Source of the DNA: Alkalibacillus salilacus | Lineage (GTDB): Bacteria; Bacillota; Bacilli; Bacillales; Alkalibacillaceae | DNA: 64,000 bases | Assembly: GCF_030812915.1 (NCBI RefSeq) | Contig: NZ_JAUSTQ010000007.1 | Span: 1 to 64,000 of the forward strand | Direction of reading: 5' to 3' | Part shown: positions 27,146-35,733 of the stretch, one piece after another | Numbering within the stretch: the stretch's first letter is position 1 | Layout of the letters: the number at the start of each line of letters is the position of its first letter | The notes under the pieces: model-generated | What the model was told of the DNA's origin: nothing | Database searches by the model: none | Seen by the model: the letters and a program-made list of their open reading frames with translations, nothing else | Translations under genes and position numbers: made by a program

Positions 27146-27982
27146 ATGAAACAAGAAACGATTAGAGTATTAGATGTTGATGTGTATTGTGAATATGAAT
27201 GGCATGATAAGCCTGTGATGATATTGATTCATGGCTTTTTAGCTTCAACTTATTCATTTAGCGCAATAACGCCTGAGTTATCAAAACATTATTCCATTTT
27301 GGCGCTTGATTTACCAGGCTTTGGCCAAAGTGAAAAGTCCAAAACATTTGAGTATTCTTTTAAGCAGTATCGTCAATTGATTGTCGCAGTGATGGATTAT
27401 TTTGATATTGAACGCGCCCATATAGTGGGCCATTCAATGGGAGGTCAAGTGGCACTAAGTGTCGCTAAGGCTTCACCAGAAAGGGTTAACACGTTAATGT
27501 TGCTGTGTAGTTCAGGCTATCTAAAACGGGCAAAATCATGGGTACGCTATAGTTCATATATGCCATTCTTCTACCAATTCGTTTATCGCTATTTTAAACG
27601 AAAGGATGTGCGAAACGTTATGGAAAAAGTATTGTATCGGCATGAATTAATTACAGATGAAATGATGGATCATTATAAAAAACCGCTTCTCGATATTAAT
27701 TTTCATAAGTCATTAACGCGTTTACTAAGGCATCGAGAAGGTGATCTGTCGAGAGAAGAATTACAGCATATTTCAGTGCCAGCGTTGTTGATTTGGGGAC
27801 GTGAAGATGAGATTGTGCCACTAAAAATTGGCGAGCGGTTAGCCGAAGATTTACCTAATGCCCAACTAGAAGTGTTTGATGAAGCGGGTCATTTAGTAGC
27901 TGATGAACGACCGAATGATGTTATAAGAATGATTAATCAATTTATTGAAAATCAACAAGCCGGAGCGACGTCTTTTGAATGA
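27146..27982 (+). CDS. alpha/beta hydrolase
   Basis: Soluble alpha/beta hydrolase (278 residues) with oxyanion HGFLAS (29-34), nucleophile S97 in GHSMGG, acid in GREDEIVP, and histidine in AGHLVADE. It resembles the MhpC/haloperoxidase-like group; the substrate is unknown. A weak GAGGAAG site precedes the ATG. Divergent from maf; its stop codon lies inside a terminator hairpin. Confidence 0.85.
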   Translation: MKQETIRVLDVDVYCEYEWHDKPVMILIHGFLASTYSFSAITPELSKHYSILALDLPGFGQSEKSKTFEYSFKQYRQLIVAVMDYFDIERAHIVGHSMGGQVALSVAKASPERVNTLMLLCSSGYLKRAKSWVRYSSYMPFFYQFVYRYFKRKDVRNVMEKVLYRHELITDEMMDHYKKPLLDINFHKSLTRLLRHREGDLSREELQHISVPALLIWGREDEIVPLKIGERLAEDLPNAQLEVFDEAGHLVADERPNDVIRMINQFIENQQAGATSFE

Positions 27983-28000
27983 CATGTCTCCGGCTTGATT
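27956..28000 (+). terminator. terminator overlapping the hydrolase stop codon
   Basis: Stem AGCCGGAGCGACGTC/GACATGTCTCCGGCT with one mismatch; the stop codon is in the loop side. T-tract weak (TGATTTAT). Confidence 0.6.
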
Positions 28001-28035
28001 TATGAGGGTTTTCATTGATGATGGTTGTAATTAAA

Positions 28036-28080
28036 TGAGCGAATCGAGCAATTAAATGAACACTTATTAAGCATTCGCTC
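28036..28080 (-). terminator. possible terminator of the ABC exporter operon
   Basis: Inverted repeat GAGCGAATG.../...ATTCGCTC spanning the stop codon of the permease gene, with ATTTAATTA following on the minus strand. The loop is long, so this is tentative. Confidence 0.4.
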
Positions 28081-28891
28081 GCTTAAAGCTAAATGTGGCG
28101 ATAGCGACGACAATCACAGTAAAAACTAAAATAAATAAGATTTCTTCAAATACAGTGACCTGTCGACCAAACACGGTGAGGTTTAATCCCATTGTTTCGC
28201 GCACAGTCATCGATAGTTGATCGATATCAATCATAATCTTCTTCATGACGTCGACACCATATGTAACCGGGTTAAGTTTGACGACAACATCGAGCCAGCC
28301 TGGCATTCCGCTAATCGGAAATAAAGCGCCTGATAAGAAGACCATTGGCAAGACAATAATATTAACGATGAGTTGGAAGCCTTGAGTTGAATTAATCACA
28401 CTGGCAAATAACAGGCCGATACCTGATAAAGCGGCACCTAGTAAGAACATAAATGGAATGACTTGAATTAACGACATAAAATCATAGCTCAGGCCAAGAA
28501 GCGGGATGAGTGCAAATAACATAATGCCTTGGATAGTCGAAACGGTCGCAGCACCAGCCATCTTGCCGACAGCAATACTAACACGCGAAATCGGTGAAAC
28601 TAAGATTTCTTTCATATAACCGAAATCTTTATCTTCAATAACAGACATCGCGGAAAAAACAGAGGTCATGAGTAATGTCATTGATACAATTCCTGGAAAA
28701 ACAAATTGGACATAATTAAAATCTTCACCGACATCGATATTTTGTGTCATCATTGTTTCCATTGTGCCACTCAAGCCGCCACCGAATATGAGTAAAAATA
28801 AGATCGGCATTGTAAACGACCCGAATAATCGAGCTCTATCACGGAAAAATTTGATTAAATCACGTTGCCATATGGCAATAATACCTTCCAT
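28067..28891 (-). CDS. ABC-2 type transporter permease
   Basis: Membrane subunit of an ABC-2 exporter (274 residues, six helices), similar to DrrB-type drug or daunorubicin exporters. Features are FFRDRARLFGSFTMPILFLLIFGG near the N-terminus (read in parts) and the conserved helix LSGALFPISGMP plus NPVTYGVDVMK. Paired with the ATPase gene 12 bp upstream. The divergent MarR gene is the likely regulator, suggesting toxic-compound export. Confidence 0.88.
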   Translation of the reverse strand: MEGIIAIWQRDLIKFFRDRARLFGSFTMPILFLLIFGGGLSGTMETMMTQNIDVGEDFNYVQFVFPGIVSMTLLMTSVFSAMSVIEDKDFGYMKEILVSPISRVSIAVGKMAGAATVSTIQGIMLFALIPLLGLSYDFMSLIQVIPFMFLLGAALSGIGLLFASVINSTQGFQLIVNIIVLPMVFLSGALFPISGMPGWLDVVVKLNPVTYGVDVMKKIMIDIDQLSMTVRETMGLNLTVFGRQVTVFEEILFILVFTVIVVAIATFSFKRANA

Positions 28892-28903
28892 ATTGTGTCA
28901 CTC

Positions 28904-29836
28904 CTATTCTTCGCTTGTTTGAATATTGCGTCCTGTAAAAGCTAAAAAGACGTCATTTAATGTTGGTTTGCGAATATTTAGTTTGGTAATTGGAATATCG
29001 AGTGTTTTAATAAAGTTTGAAATAAACGCATCACTACTTTCGACTTTGAGGTGGATGGTGTCACCGCTAACAGTCACGTCTGCACCAGTCACTTTTTCTT
29101 GGATTTCTTCGATCGCTTGATCATTATCTTCAGTCGAAAGCTCAATTAAGTCGCCACCTAATTCATCTTTTAATACCGTTGGTGAATCGATTGCGATAAT
29201 CTCACCTTGGTCCATAATGGCAATACGATCACTGACCTCAGCCTCATCTAAATAGTGTGTTGTTAAGAACATCGTGATGCCTTCTTGTTCTTTTAATTTC
29301 AGAATGTATTTCCATAAATGAGCTCGTGTATTTGGGTCAAGCCCAACAGTTGGTTCGTCTAAAAACAAGACTTTCGGATAGTGGAGTAGACCACGTGCGA
29401 TTTCCAAGCGACGTTTCATACCACCAGAAAATTCTTCAACACGTTTATTTTGCACGTCGATTAAATCAACAATTTGTAAGACTTCTTGAATTCGTGAGTG
29501 GCGTTTTTCTTTAGGAACATTGTAAAATCGACAATGAAGTCTTAAATTTTCGTTGGCGGTTAATTTTTCATCGAGCGTATTTTCTTGAAAGATAATCCCG
29601 ATACTACCGCGAACTTCGTCTTTTTGTTTATGAACATCGTAGCCGTTAATGACGACGGAGCCTGATGTTGGTGGTAGCATAGTGCAAATCATATTAATCG
29701 TTGTACTTTTACCAGCACCATTGGGACCTAGAAAGCCAAAAATTTCGCCCTCTTTAACGTCGAAATTAATGCCTTTTACGGCGTTAACATTTTTATATGT
29801 TTTAACGAGATCAGTTACTTGAATAACAGAATTCAT
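28904..29836 (-). CDS. ABC exporter ATP-binding protein (DrrA type)
   Basis: ABC ATPase of 310 residues with Walker A GPNGAGKST, Q-loop IFQENTLDE, signature FSGGMKRR, Walker B VLFLDEPTVGLD and H-loop TTHYLDEAE, followed by the C-terminal extension of drug exporters. The second of two in-frame ATGs (29836) is chosen since AAGGGGG lies six bases upstream of it and abuts the first. First gene of the exporter operon; a palindrome lies in the divergent promoter region. Confidence 0.9.
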   Translation of the reverse strand: MNSVIQVTDLVKTYKNVNAVKGINFDVKEGEIFGFLGPNGAGKSTTINMICTMLPPTSGSVVINGYDVHKQKDEVRGSIGIIFQENTLDEKLTANENLRLHCRFYNVPKEKRHSRIQEVLQIVDLIDVQNKRVEEFSGGMKRRLEIARGLLHYPKVLFLDEPTVGLDPNTRAHLWKYILKLKEQEGITMFLTTHYLDEAEVSDRIAIMDQGEIIAIDSPTVLKDELGGDLIELSTEDNDQAIEEIQEKVTGADVTVSGDTIHLKVESSDAFISNFIKTLDIPITKLNIRKPTLNDVFLAFTGRNIQTSEE

Positions 29837-29857
29837 CGTCATCCCCCTTTGTCACAA

Positions 29858-29879
29858 ATAGTTATGTTATAATAACTAT
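29858..29879. promoter_or_regulatory. candidate MarR operator in divergent promoter
   Basis: Perfect 8-bp inverted repeat ATAGTTAT/ATAACTAT separated by six bases, midway between the ABC operon and the marR gene. Its size and position fit a MarR-dimer operator controlling both directions. Inference from position only. Confidence 0.6.
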
Positions 29880-29945
29880 CAATTATTATCAGCTTAAATG
29901 ATGAGAATGTCAAATTGTTATGAAAAGTTTAAGGAGGTTAGCTAC

Positions 29946-30386
29946 ATGAGTGGGTCAACAAACGACCTAGTCGATCAAGTATTAACGGCATTGCCCTATA
30001 TACCGAAAAAAATATTCGGCCCTTATCATCTTATAGAGACAGGTGATTTACACCCGTCCCACTTTCATATCTTGCATACGGTTGAACAGGTTGGACACAT
30101 TCAAATGTCTGACATTGCCCGAAGTTTATCCATTAATAAATCAAACTTAACGCCTCTAATCCAAAAGTTAATAAGTCATGATTTGATTCGAAAGGAAAAA
30201 TCTGAGCTAGATCGTCGTGTCACTTATGTATACTTAACAGAAAAAGGCGAAACGTTTTTATCGGAACAAAAACGTCGATTAGAAGTAGCTGTTGAAGAGC
30301 GTTTATCTACACTATCTAAAGATGACCAACGACAATTAAAAGAAGCATTTCAATCGATTAGTAAGATTTTATCAACACTCGATTAA
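29946..30386 (+). CDS. MarR-family transcriptional regulator
   Basis: Winged-helix MarR regulator (146 residues) with HFHILHTVEQVG, the recognition region MSDIARSLSINKSNLTPLI and the wing SELDRRVTYVYLTEKG. ATG at 29946 is chosen because AAGGAGGT lies seven to eight bases upstream; an in-frame ATG at 29898 has no such site. Divergent from the ABC exporter, which it probably represses. Confidence 0.9.
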   Translation: MSGSTNDLVDQVLTALPYIPKKIFGPYHLIETGDLHPSHFHILHTVEQVGHIQMSDIARSLSINKSNLTPLIQKLISHDLIRKEKSELDRRVTYVYLTEKGETFLSEQKRRLEVAVEERLSTLSKDDQRQLKEAFQSISKILSTLD

Positions 30387-30448
30387 TGTGTATGGAACCA
30401 TTCTTCTAGAGTGACAATAATGGATATAGTCATTAGAGGAGTGGTTTA

Positions 30449-31216
30449 ATGCCATATATCACTTATCGAAATCAAAAATTGTATTATCGGATCCAAGGGA
30501 GTGGTGAAGCCCTCGTCTTTATTCATTGTCCTGTGTTTCCGAGTCCTGTTTTTAAGGGACAAACAGATTGCTTGTCGAATCATTATCAAGTCGTTGAAAT
30601 GGATCTACGTGGGCATGGTAGAAGTCAGTCAAACGATGAACCATGGGATTTTGGGAGTATTTGTTATGATTTTATTAAATTAATTGAAACTAAGGTGCAG
30701 AAGCGGGTTTGGCTGGTTGCTTATTCAGCAGGGTGTAGCATTGCGTTTGAACTAGCGCTAAAAAGACCTGATTTAGTTAAAGGATTAATTCAAATTGGTG
30801 CTGTCGATCGTGTTAATACTTTGATCTTATCAACACTTGTTAAAGGAGGTATGGCACTCGCTAAACGTGGATGGTCTAATTTAATTGCTTTTTTTGGTAC
30901 ATTCAGCAATACGAAAAATCCATTGATCGCTGTTCCGTTGTTATCATCTGCATTTAAAACAAATTCACGAGACGCTTATTATTATTACAGGGCTTATTTG
31001 ACATACCAATGCTATAAACGATTGTTTCAATTAGACCGACCAACTGTGTTAATTTATGGTGAACATGATAAGCTGCTCAGTCGTCACGGGGCATCGATTG
31101 CATCGAGAATACCTAATTGTTCGATTCGCATGGTTCAACATGGCAGGCACCAATTGCCAGGTAATCAAATCGATGATATAAACCAAATCATTGATAAGTT
31201 TATTAAGTCACACTAG
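30449..31216 (+). CDS. alpha/beta hydrolase with altered nucleophile elbow
   Basis: Alpha/beta hydrolase (255 residues). The nucleophile S93 lies in AYSAGC, so the first glycine of the usual G-x-S-x-G is Ala, and the oxyanion HG is replaced by HC (HCPVFPS). The acidic residue (GEHDKLL) and histidine (HGRHQLPG) are present, so the triad itself is intact. The replacements suggest an altered substrate or a non-hydrolytic role. GAGGAG precedes the ATG; a DUF4870 gene follows closely. Confidence 0.8.
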   Translation: MPYITYRNQKLYYRIQGSGEALVFIHCPVFPSPVFKGQTDCLSNHYQVVEMDLRGHGRSQSNDEPWDFGSICYDFIKLIETKVQKRVWLVAYSAGCSIAFELALKRPDLVKGLIQIGAVDRVNTLILSTLVKGGMALAKRGWSNLIAFFGTFSNTKNPLIAVPLLSSAFKTNSRDAYYYYRAYLTYQCYKRLFQLDRPTVLIYGEHDKLLSRHGASIASRIPNCSIRMVQHGRHQLPGNQIDDINQIIDKFIKSH

Positions 31217-31232
31217 AAATGGGGAATAAGCT

Positions 31233-31652
31233 GTGAGGGAAGTAGTTACAGCTAAGGATAGGTGGATGGTGCTAATTGGTTATGCTTTACCTATTGTTTT
31301 TCCACTAACCTTATTCAATATTGTCGTAACAGTTGTGTATTGGTATGTAGCACCGTATCAATCACCTTTTTTTGATCATCATATGCGTGAAAATATTAAT
31401 GCACAAATTTCTTACCAACTATATTTGCTCCTCAGTTTTGGGTTGTTTTTATTACTTGGGTGGTTCGGTTCCATGAACTTAAATTGGCTTCCTGATTTAG
31501 CCCATTTATCTATCCCGTTATTTGCTATGGGGCTTATAGGGATTATTTTTATCATTATAATAGCATGGTGGGTGGTCTTTATTATTGCGGTGATCGCCAC
31601 TATTGCTAAGAAATACTTTCGTTTTCCTGTGACCATTCGTTTTATTAAGTAA
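31233..31652 (+). CDS. DUF4870-type membrane protein
   Basis: Integral membrane protein (139 residues) with three to four hydrophobic helices and the DUF4870-like segment RENINAQISYQLY between the first and second. Function unknown. The GTG start has GGGG eight bases upstream. It begins 17 bp after the hydrolase gene and is probably co-transcribed with it. Confidence 0.7.
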   Translation: MREVVTAKDRWMVLIGYALPIVFPLTLFNIVVTVVYWYVAPYQSPFFDHHMRENINAQISYQLYLLLSFGLFLLLGWFGSMNLNWLPDLAHLSIPLFAMGLIGIIFIIIIAWWVVFIIAVIATIAKKYFRFPVTIRFIK

Positions 31653-31825
31653 GTCTATAAGCATTTCACAAAACAATTAATCAAACATTTGATACACTAA
31701 CTTAGGTAGAGGAGAGGTTTAGAAGAATTAAGACGCTATGATTGTCGTTATGACCATCACAAAACTAGCATTCCTGTGAGGAATCATATTTGTGGTTTTT
31801 ACGATTATAATGAATGATCTAAACT

Positions 31826-31862
31826 AGCCGATTTGGTATCATGCCAATCGGTTATTTTACTG
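31826..31862 (+). terminator. possible hairpin before the MFS gene
   Basis: Inverted repeat CCGATTTGG/CCAATCGG with a 7-base loop and a following TTATTTT. Short and imperfect; it may end the DUF4870 transcript. The rest of 31653-31885 holds nothing recognisable. Confidence 0.4.
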
Positions 31863-31885
31863 TTGAAACCTGAAGGAGGAATAGT

Positions 31886-33115
31886 GTGGGGAATATCAAG
31901 ATTGGGATTAAAGAGAATATATTACTTTTCACCATTTTTGTGGTGATGAATTTCTTTGTTGGTGCCATGGTCGGTGTCGAACGAACAGTCTTGCCGATTA
32001 TTGGTGAAGAACAATTTGGGTTGGCTTCAACGAGTGCAGCATTATCCTTCATTGTAAGCTTCGGATTTTCGAAAGCGATTATTAATTATTTTGCTGGTGG
32101 GATTGCCGATCGCTTCGGGCGAAAACGTGCGTTAATTGCAGGTTGGGTAGTTGGCTTGTTTGTTCCCATTTTAATTATTTTCGCTCACGCGTGGTGGGTG
32201 ATAGTCGTTGCCAATATTTTATTAGGAATTAATCAAGGGCTTGCCTGGTCGATGTTAGTCAATATGAAAATTGACGTGGCTAAGCCGACTCAACGTGGGA
32301 CAGCTGTGGGGCTTAATGAATTTGCCGGTTACTCAGGTGTTGCTGTTTTCGCAGCATTTTCAGGTTATATTGCACAAAATGTGTCACTACGTCCGGAACC
32401 GTTCTTCTTGGGAATCGTGATTGTGTTAGTTGGACTCATTTTATCTATATTTGTCAAAGATACCGAGCCGTTTATCAAGGAGCAAATGAAGGCAACTTCT
32501 AAAAATGGTCAAGAAAAGCGTAAATCAGCAGGCGAAATTTTTGCTCTTTCAACTTGGCGTGATAAAAATTTATCCAATTTTAGCTTCTCTGGTTTAACGA
32601 CAAACCTTAAAGATGGCATGGCATGGGGATTATTTCCTTTATATTTTGCAACGGTAGGTCTTAGTGTCAGCGAGATCGGTATGATTGTAGCGGTTTATCC
32701 AGCAGCGTGGGGGATGTTTCAGTTATTAACAGGTACACTAAGTGATAAATGGGGACGTAAACGTTTAATTGCTTCGGGTATGTACTTACAAGCCTTGTCT
32801 TTATGGATGATTCTCTTAGTTGATGGATTTGCTTTGTGGTTTATCGCAGCTGCTTTACTTGGATTAGGAACGGCGATGGTTTATCCGACGTTACAAGCTG
32901 CGATTAGCGATGTCGCAGCCCCAAGTTGGCGAGCATCATCCATGGGTGTTTACAGATTTTGGCGTGACACAGGGTATGCTTTCGGTGCACTATTAGCAGG
33001 ATTGTTTGCTGATATGCTTGATGTGTCATGGGCAATTGGATTAGTCGCACTCATGCCATTTATTGCTGGTGTGCTAGCACAATTAACGATGGATGAGACA
33101 TTACAAAAACAATAA
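31886..33115 (+). CDS. MFS transporter
   Basis: Major facilitator superfamily permease (409 residues, about 12 helices). MFS motif A-like loops are seen twice: GGIADRFGRKRAL after helix 2 and GTLSDKWGRKRL after helix 8. The substrate is unknown; drug or metabolite efflux is typical for the group. GTG start with GAAGGAGG upstream. It precedes a DUF3231 gene by 80 bp. Confidence 0.88.
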   Translation: MGNIKIGIKENILLFTIFVVMNFFVGAMVGVERTVLPIIGEEQFGLASTSAALSFIVSFGFSKAIINYFAGGIADRFGRKRALIAGWVVGLFVPILIIFAHAWWVIVVANILLGINQGLAWSMLVNMKIDVAKPTQRGTAVGLNEFAGYSGVAVFAAFSGYIAQNVSLRPEPFFLGIVIVLVGLILSIFVKDTEPFIKEQMKATSKNGQEKRKSAGEIFALSTWRDKNLSNFSFSGLTTNLKDGMAWGLFPLYFATVGLSVSEIGMIVAVYPAAWGMFQLLTGTLSDKWGRKRLIASGMYLQALSLWMILLVDGFALWFIAAALLGLGTAMVYPTLQAAISDVAAPSWRASSMGVYRFWRDTGYAFGALLAGLFADMLDVSWAIGLVALMPFIAGVLAQLTMDETLQKQ

Positions 33116-33195
33116 ACGATAAGGGTTCTTGTGTATGGGATTGACAGAATCGGAAAAGCTATCCTTGAGGAAATATTAAGGATGGAGGTTTACCA

Positions 33196-34200
33196 ATGGC
33201 AAATACACATGCCCAATTAACAGCCCCTGAAATATCACAATTATGGTCAGACTGTTTAAGTGATACCTTGATTCTTTGTCAATTAAGGTATTTTGAACAG
33301 CATGTTGAAGATCAGGAAATTGCACAAATCATTCAAACAAGAATTGAAAAAACAAGAGAACATTATGGTTTCATTGTTGACCTGTTTAATGCAATTGGTT
33401 ATCCAATTCCAGTTGGGTTCAATGAAAACGAAGATGTTGATATTAATTCTGACCGCTTATTTACGGATCATTATATGCTAGAGTTTTTAAGGCAGTTAAG
33501 TCAGATTAGCATGAATGCTTATGGCACAGCAGCAGCTTTTTCCACACGTCCTGATATACGTCAATTTTATGCAGACCGTCTGCAAGATTCACAGCAGTTA
33601 AATGAAGAGGCGACAAGTTTAGGGATAGATAAAGGATATGTCATTATAGCGCCATCACTTCCAATTCCATCTAAGCCTGACTTTGTCAAAAAGAAAAGTT
33701 TCTTAACAGGTTGGTTTGGTGAACGAAGACCTGTGACTGGAAGTGAAATTACATTTTTATTTGCGAACATACAACGTAATGCCATAGGGGCTGCAACGAT
33801 GATGGGATTTGCTCAAACGACAGCATCGAAAACATTACAACGTTACTTTCAACGTGGGAAAGATATTGCAAACAAACATATTGAAATCTTCTCATCCATT
33901 TTACGTGAAAATGATGTGCCCGTCCCAATGACTTGGGATACGGAAGTGACAGACCAGACTTCTTTTGTCTTTTCGGATAAATTGATGTTATATCAGACGT
34001 TGGCATTAAATAGTTTAGGACTTGGTTTTTATGGGTTGAGTATGTCCAATAGTCCACGGCATGATTTAGGCGTTCATTACACACGGTTAATGGCTGAGAT
34101 TGCACAATTTACTGAGGATGGAACAGAATTGATGATTGATCATGGCTGGTTAGAGCAACCTCCTCAAGCGGCAAACCGTAGGCAATTGATGAACGAGTAA
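33196..34200 (+). CDS. two-domain DUF3231 protein
   Basis: Third long DUF3231 paralogue (334 residues), the most diverged of the three: LTAPEISQLWSDCL, ERRPVTGSEITFLFANIQRNAIG, and the shared patterns SMSNSPRHD and HGWLEQPPQA. Its two halves are related to each other as in the other copies. ATGGAGGT precedes the ATG. A small membrane-protein gene starts a few bases after its stop, so the two are likely co-transcribed. Function unknown, sporulation-linked by family. Confidence 0.85.
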   Translation: MANTHAQLTAPEISQLWSDCLSDTLILCQLRYFEQHVEDQEIAQIIQTRIEKTREHYGFIVDLFNAIGYPIPVGFNENEDVDINSDRLFTDHYMLEFLRQLSQISMNAYGTAAAFSTRPDIRQFYADRLQDSQQLNEEATSLGIDKGYVIIAPSLPIPSKPDFVKKKSFLTGWFGERRPVTGSEITFLFANIQRNAIGAATMMGFAQTTASKTLQRYFQRGKDIANKHIEIFSSILRENDVPVPMTWDTEVTDQTSFVFSDKLMLYQTLALNSLGLGFYGLSMSNSPRHDLGVHYTRLMAEIAQFTEDGTELMIDHGWLEQPPQAANRRQLMNE

Positions 34201-34207
34201 GGGAATG

Positions 34208-34693
34208 ATGGATAAGAATAAACGCATTGAAGCTATTGTATGGAGTATTGCTCTACCTGGATTTGCTCAATTACTCAACCATTCCTATATTAAAGGTATT
34301 TTGTTTGTCCTGTTAGAAATTTTCATAAACGTCCAAGCCAATTTTAACTATATTATTATTCCCAGTTTTCAAGGTGAGATTGATACAGCAATTGAAATGA
34401 CGAATTATCAGTGGATTATGTTTTATCCTTGTTTATACATGTTCGCAATGTGGGATGCTTATAAATCAGCTGGTGGAGGCGATAAACCCTATGCTTATGT
34501 TCCTTTCGCCCTGGCAGCATTTGTTGGTACAGTAGGGGTGATTATATCACCAATTTTCCAAATTGCGAGTATTTCGTTCGGACCGATCTGGTGCGGCATT
34601 ATCTTTCATATCATAGGGTTCATAGTAGGAGTTTGGCTTATGAAACAGTTAAGACAAAAGTTACCACTAGACGAAGAAACAGTCGAGTTATAA
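34208..34693 (+). CDS. hypothetical membrane protein
   Basis: A protein of 161 residues with four predicted helices, not assigned to a named family. It opens KRIEAIVWSIALPGFAQLLN, a motif common to small Bacillus membrane proteins that contain a TM2-like or DUF5683-like hairpin (PGFxQxxN). Start at the second of two adjacent ATGs for better spacing to AAGGGA. Stop is inside a bidirectional terminator that also covers the convergent gene's stop. Confidence 0.68.
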   Translation: MDKNKRIEAIVWSIALPGFAQLLNHSYIKGILFVLLEIFINVQANFNYIIIPSFQGEIDTAIEMTNYQWIMFYPCLYMFAMWDAYKSAGGGDKPYAYVPFALAAFVGTVGVIISPIFQIASISFGPIWCGIIFHIIGFIVGVWLMKQLRQKLPLDEETVEL

Positions 34694-34714
34694 TTAACCC
34701 GACTGTTTCTTTTT
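34676..34714. terminator. bidirectional terminator spanning both stop codons
   Basis: Stem AGAAACAGTCG/CGACTGTTTCT with T-runs on both strands. The two convergent stop codons (TAA at 34691-34693 and its minus-strand counterpart at 34694) lie in the loop, so the two coding sequences abut with no spacer. Confidence 0.85.
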
Positions 34715-35599
34715 ACGTCGTTTGTACCAGATAACGCCACCAATAATTAATAATGGAATTAAAATGGGTGATGTACCTGCAATAAATACAACAAGATAAG
34801 AACCTAACTGAATCAGCGTATTGATGGTACTCATAAAAACTTGTTGAGTGCGTTCAAAGGTGTTTAATGATTCTTCGCTTTCAATATTAGGAATGTTAAC
34901 TCGTTTTTCTTCAATTTCAATCGTAACGGTAGCATGAGCGCTGTGATTTTCTAAGTATTCCATTTGGCCTTTTAATTGTTCAATTTCTTCTTGTACGCTT
35001 GCTAAGTCGTTTGAGATCTCTAATAAACTTTCAGTGTCATCGGATTCTTCTAAAAAGTTCAATAAACGTTGTTCGACTGCTTCTTTTGAATTCAACCGAG
35101 ATTCTAAATCAACATATTGCTCCGTAACATCTTCGCCTTGTGTCGATTTTTCTACGATATGAATGTTTTCACTATCTATTTGATTCATAAAATCTTGGAA
35201 CGATTCTTGTGGAATTCTTGCCCGTATATGGCCGGAACGATGATCTTCATCTTGGTTACGGGTTGACGATTCGACGACATAACCATTTAAACTCTCAATT
35301 TTGTTCGTCAGTTGGTTATGAGCATCGTCATAATTGGGTACCTCAATCGAAAGTCGTCCTGTGTAAATAACCATACGATCGGAATTTGTGTCCTGTGCTT
35401 CATCAGTTGATGGTTCTGACTTAGATGATTGAGTGTCACTTTCTTCACTCATTTGTACTTGCTCTTTTGAACCAGCTTCTTGTTCTACATCAGCTGCATC
35501 ATTGTTGCTCGTTTGTTGAGTGGAATTTGCATCATCATTTGAACATGCACTTAATATAATAGCGCATACCATCATAAATATAACGATATATTGACGCAT
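34694..35599 (-). CDS. DUF4349 lipoprotein
   Basis: Lipoprotein of 301 residues with signal peptide and lipobox LSAC (C19), an acidic Ser/Asp-rich linker (20-75), a DUF4349 domain (about 76-240; IYTGRLSIEVPNYDDAHNQL, a coiled coil around LLEISNDLASVQEEIEQLKG) and one C-terminal helix followed by KRRKKK. It is thus anchored by both lipid and helix with the body outside the cell. Function of the family is unknown. Confidence 0.85.
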   Translation of the reverse strand: MRQYIVIFMMVCAIILSACSNDDANSTQQTSNNDAADVEQEAGSKEQVQMSEESDTQSSKSEPSTDEAQDTNSDRMVIYTGRLSIEVPNYDDAHNQLTNKIESLNGYVVESSTRNQDEDHRSGHIRARIPQESFQDFMNQIDSENIHIVEKSTQGEDVTEQYVDLESRLNSKEAVEQRLLNFLEESDDTESLLEISNDLASVQEEIEQLKGQMEYLENHSAHATVTIEIEEKRVNIPNIESEESLNTFERTQQVFMSTINTLIQLGSYLVVFIAGTSPILIPLLIIGGVIWYKRRKKKQSG

Positions 35600-35733
35600 G
35601 AACAGACCCCCTGTTTCTATAAGTGTTACATTAGACGTCTTAATTCCGAAGATGTTACAAAAGTATATGTATGATTGAAGAAAAGAATTATCGGGAATAA
35701 ATGATTCATAACGATATGTAAGGGTGAATGCTG

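Noticed and set aside
28029-28062. Two copies of AATTAAATGA exactly 21 bp apart after the hydrolase gene
   Set aside because: The spacing matches the arrays at 19541 and 48786, but the TTGTTWRACAA core is missing and there are only two units, so I did not count it as a member of the family.
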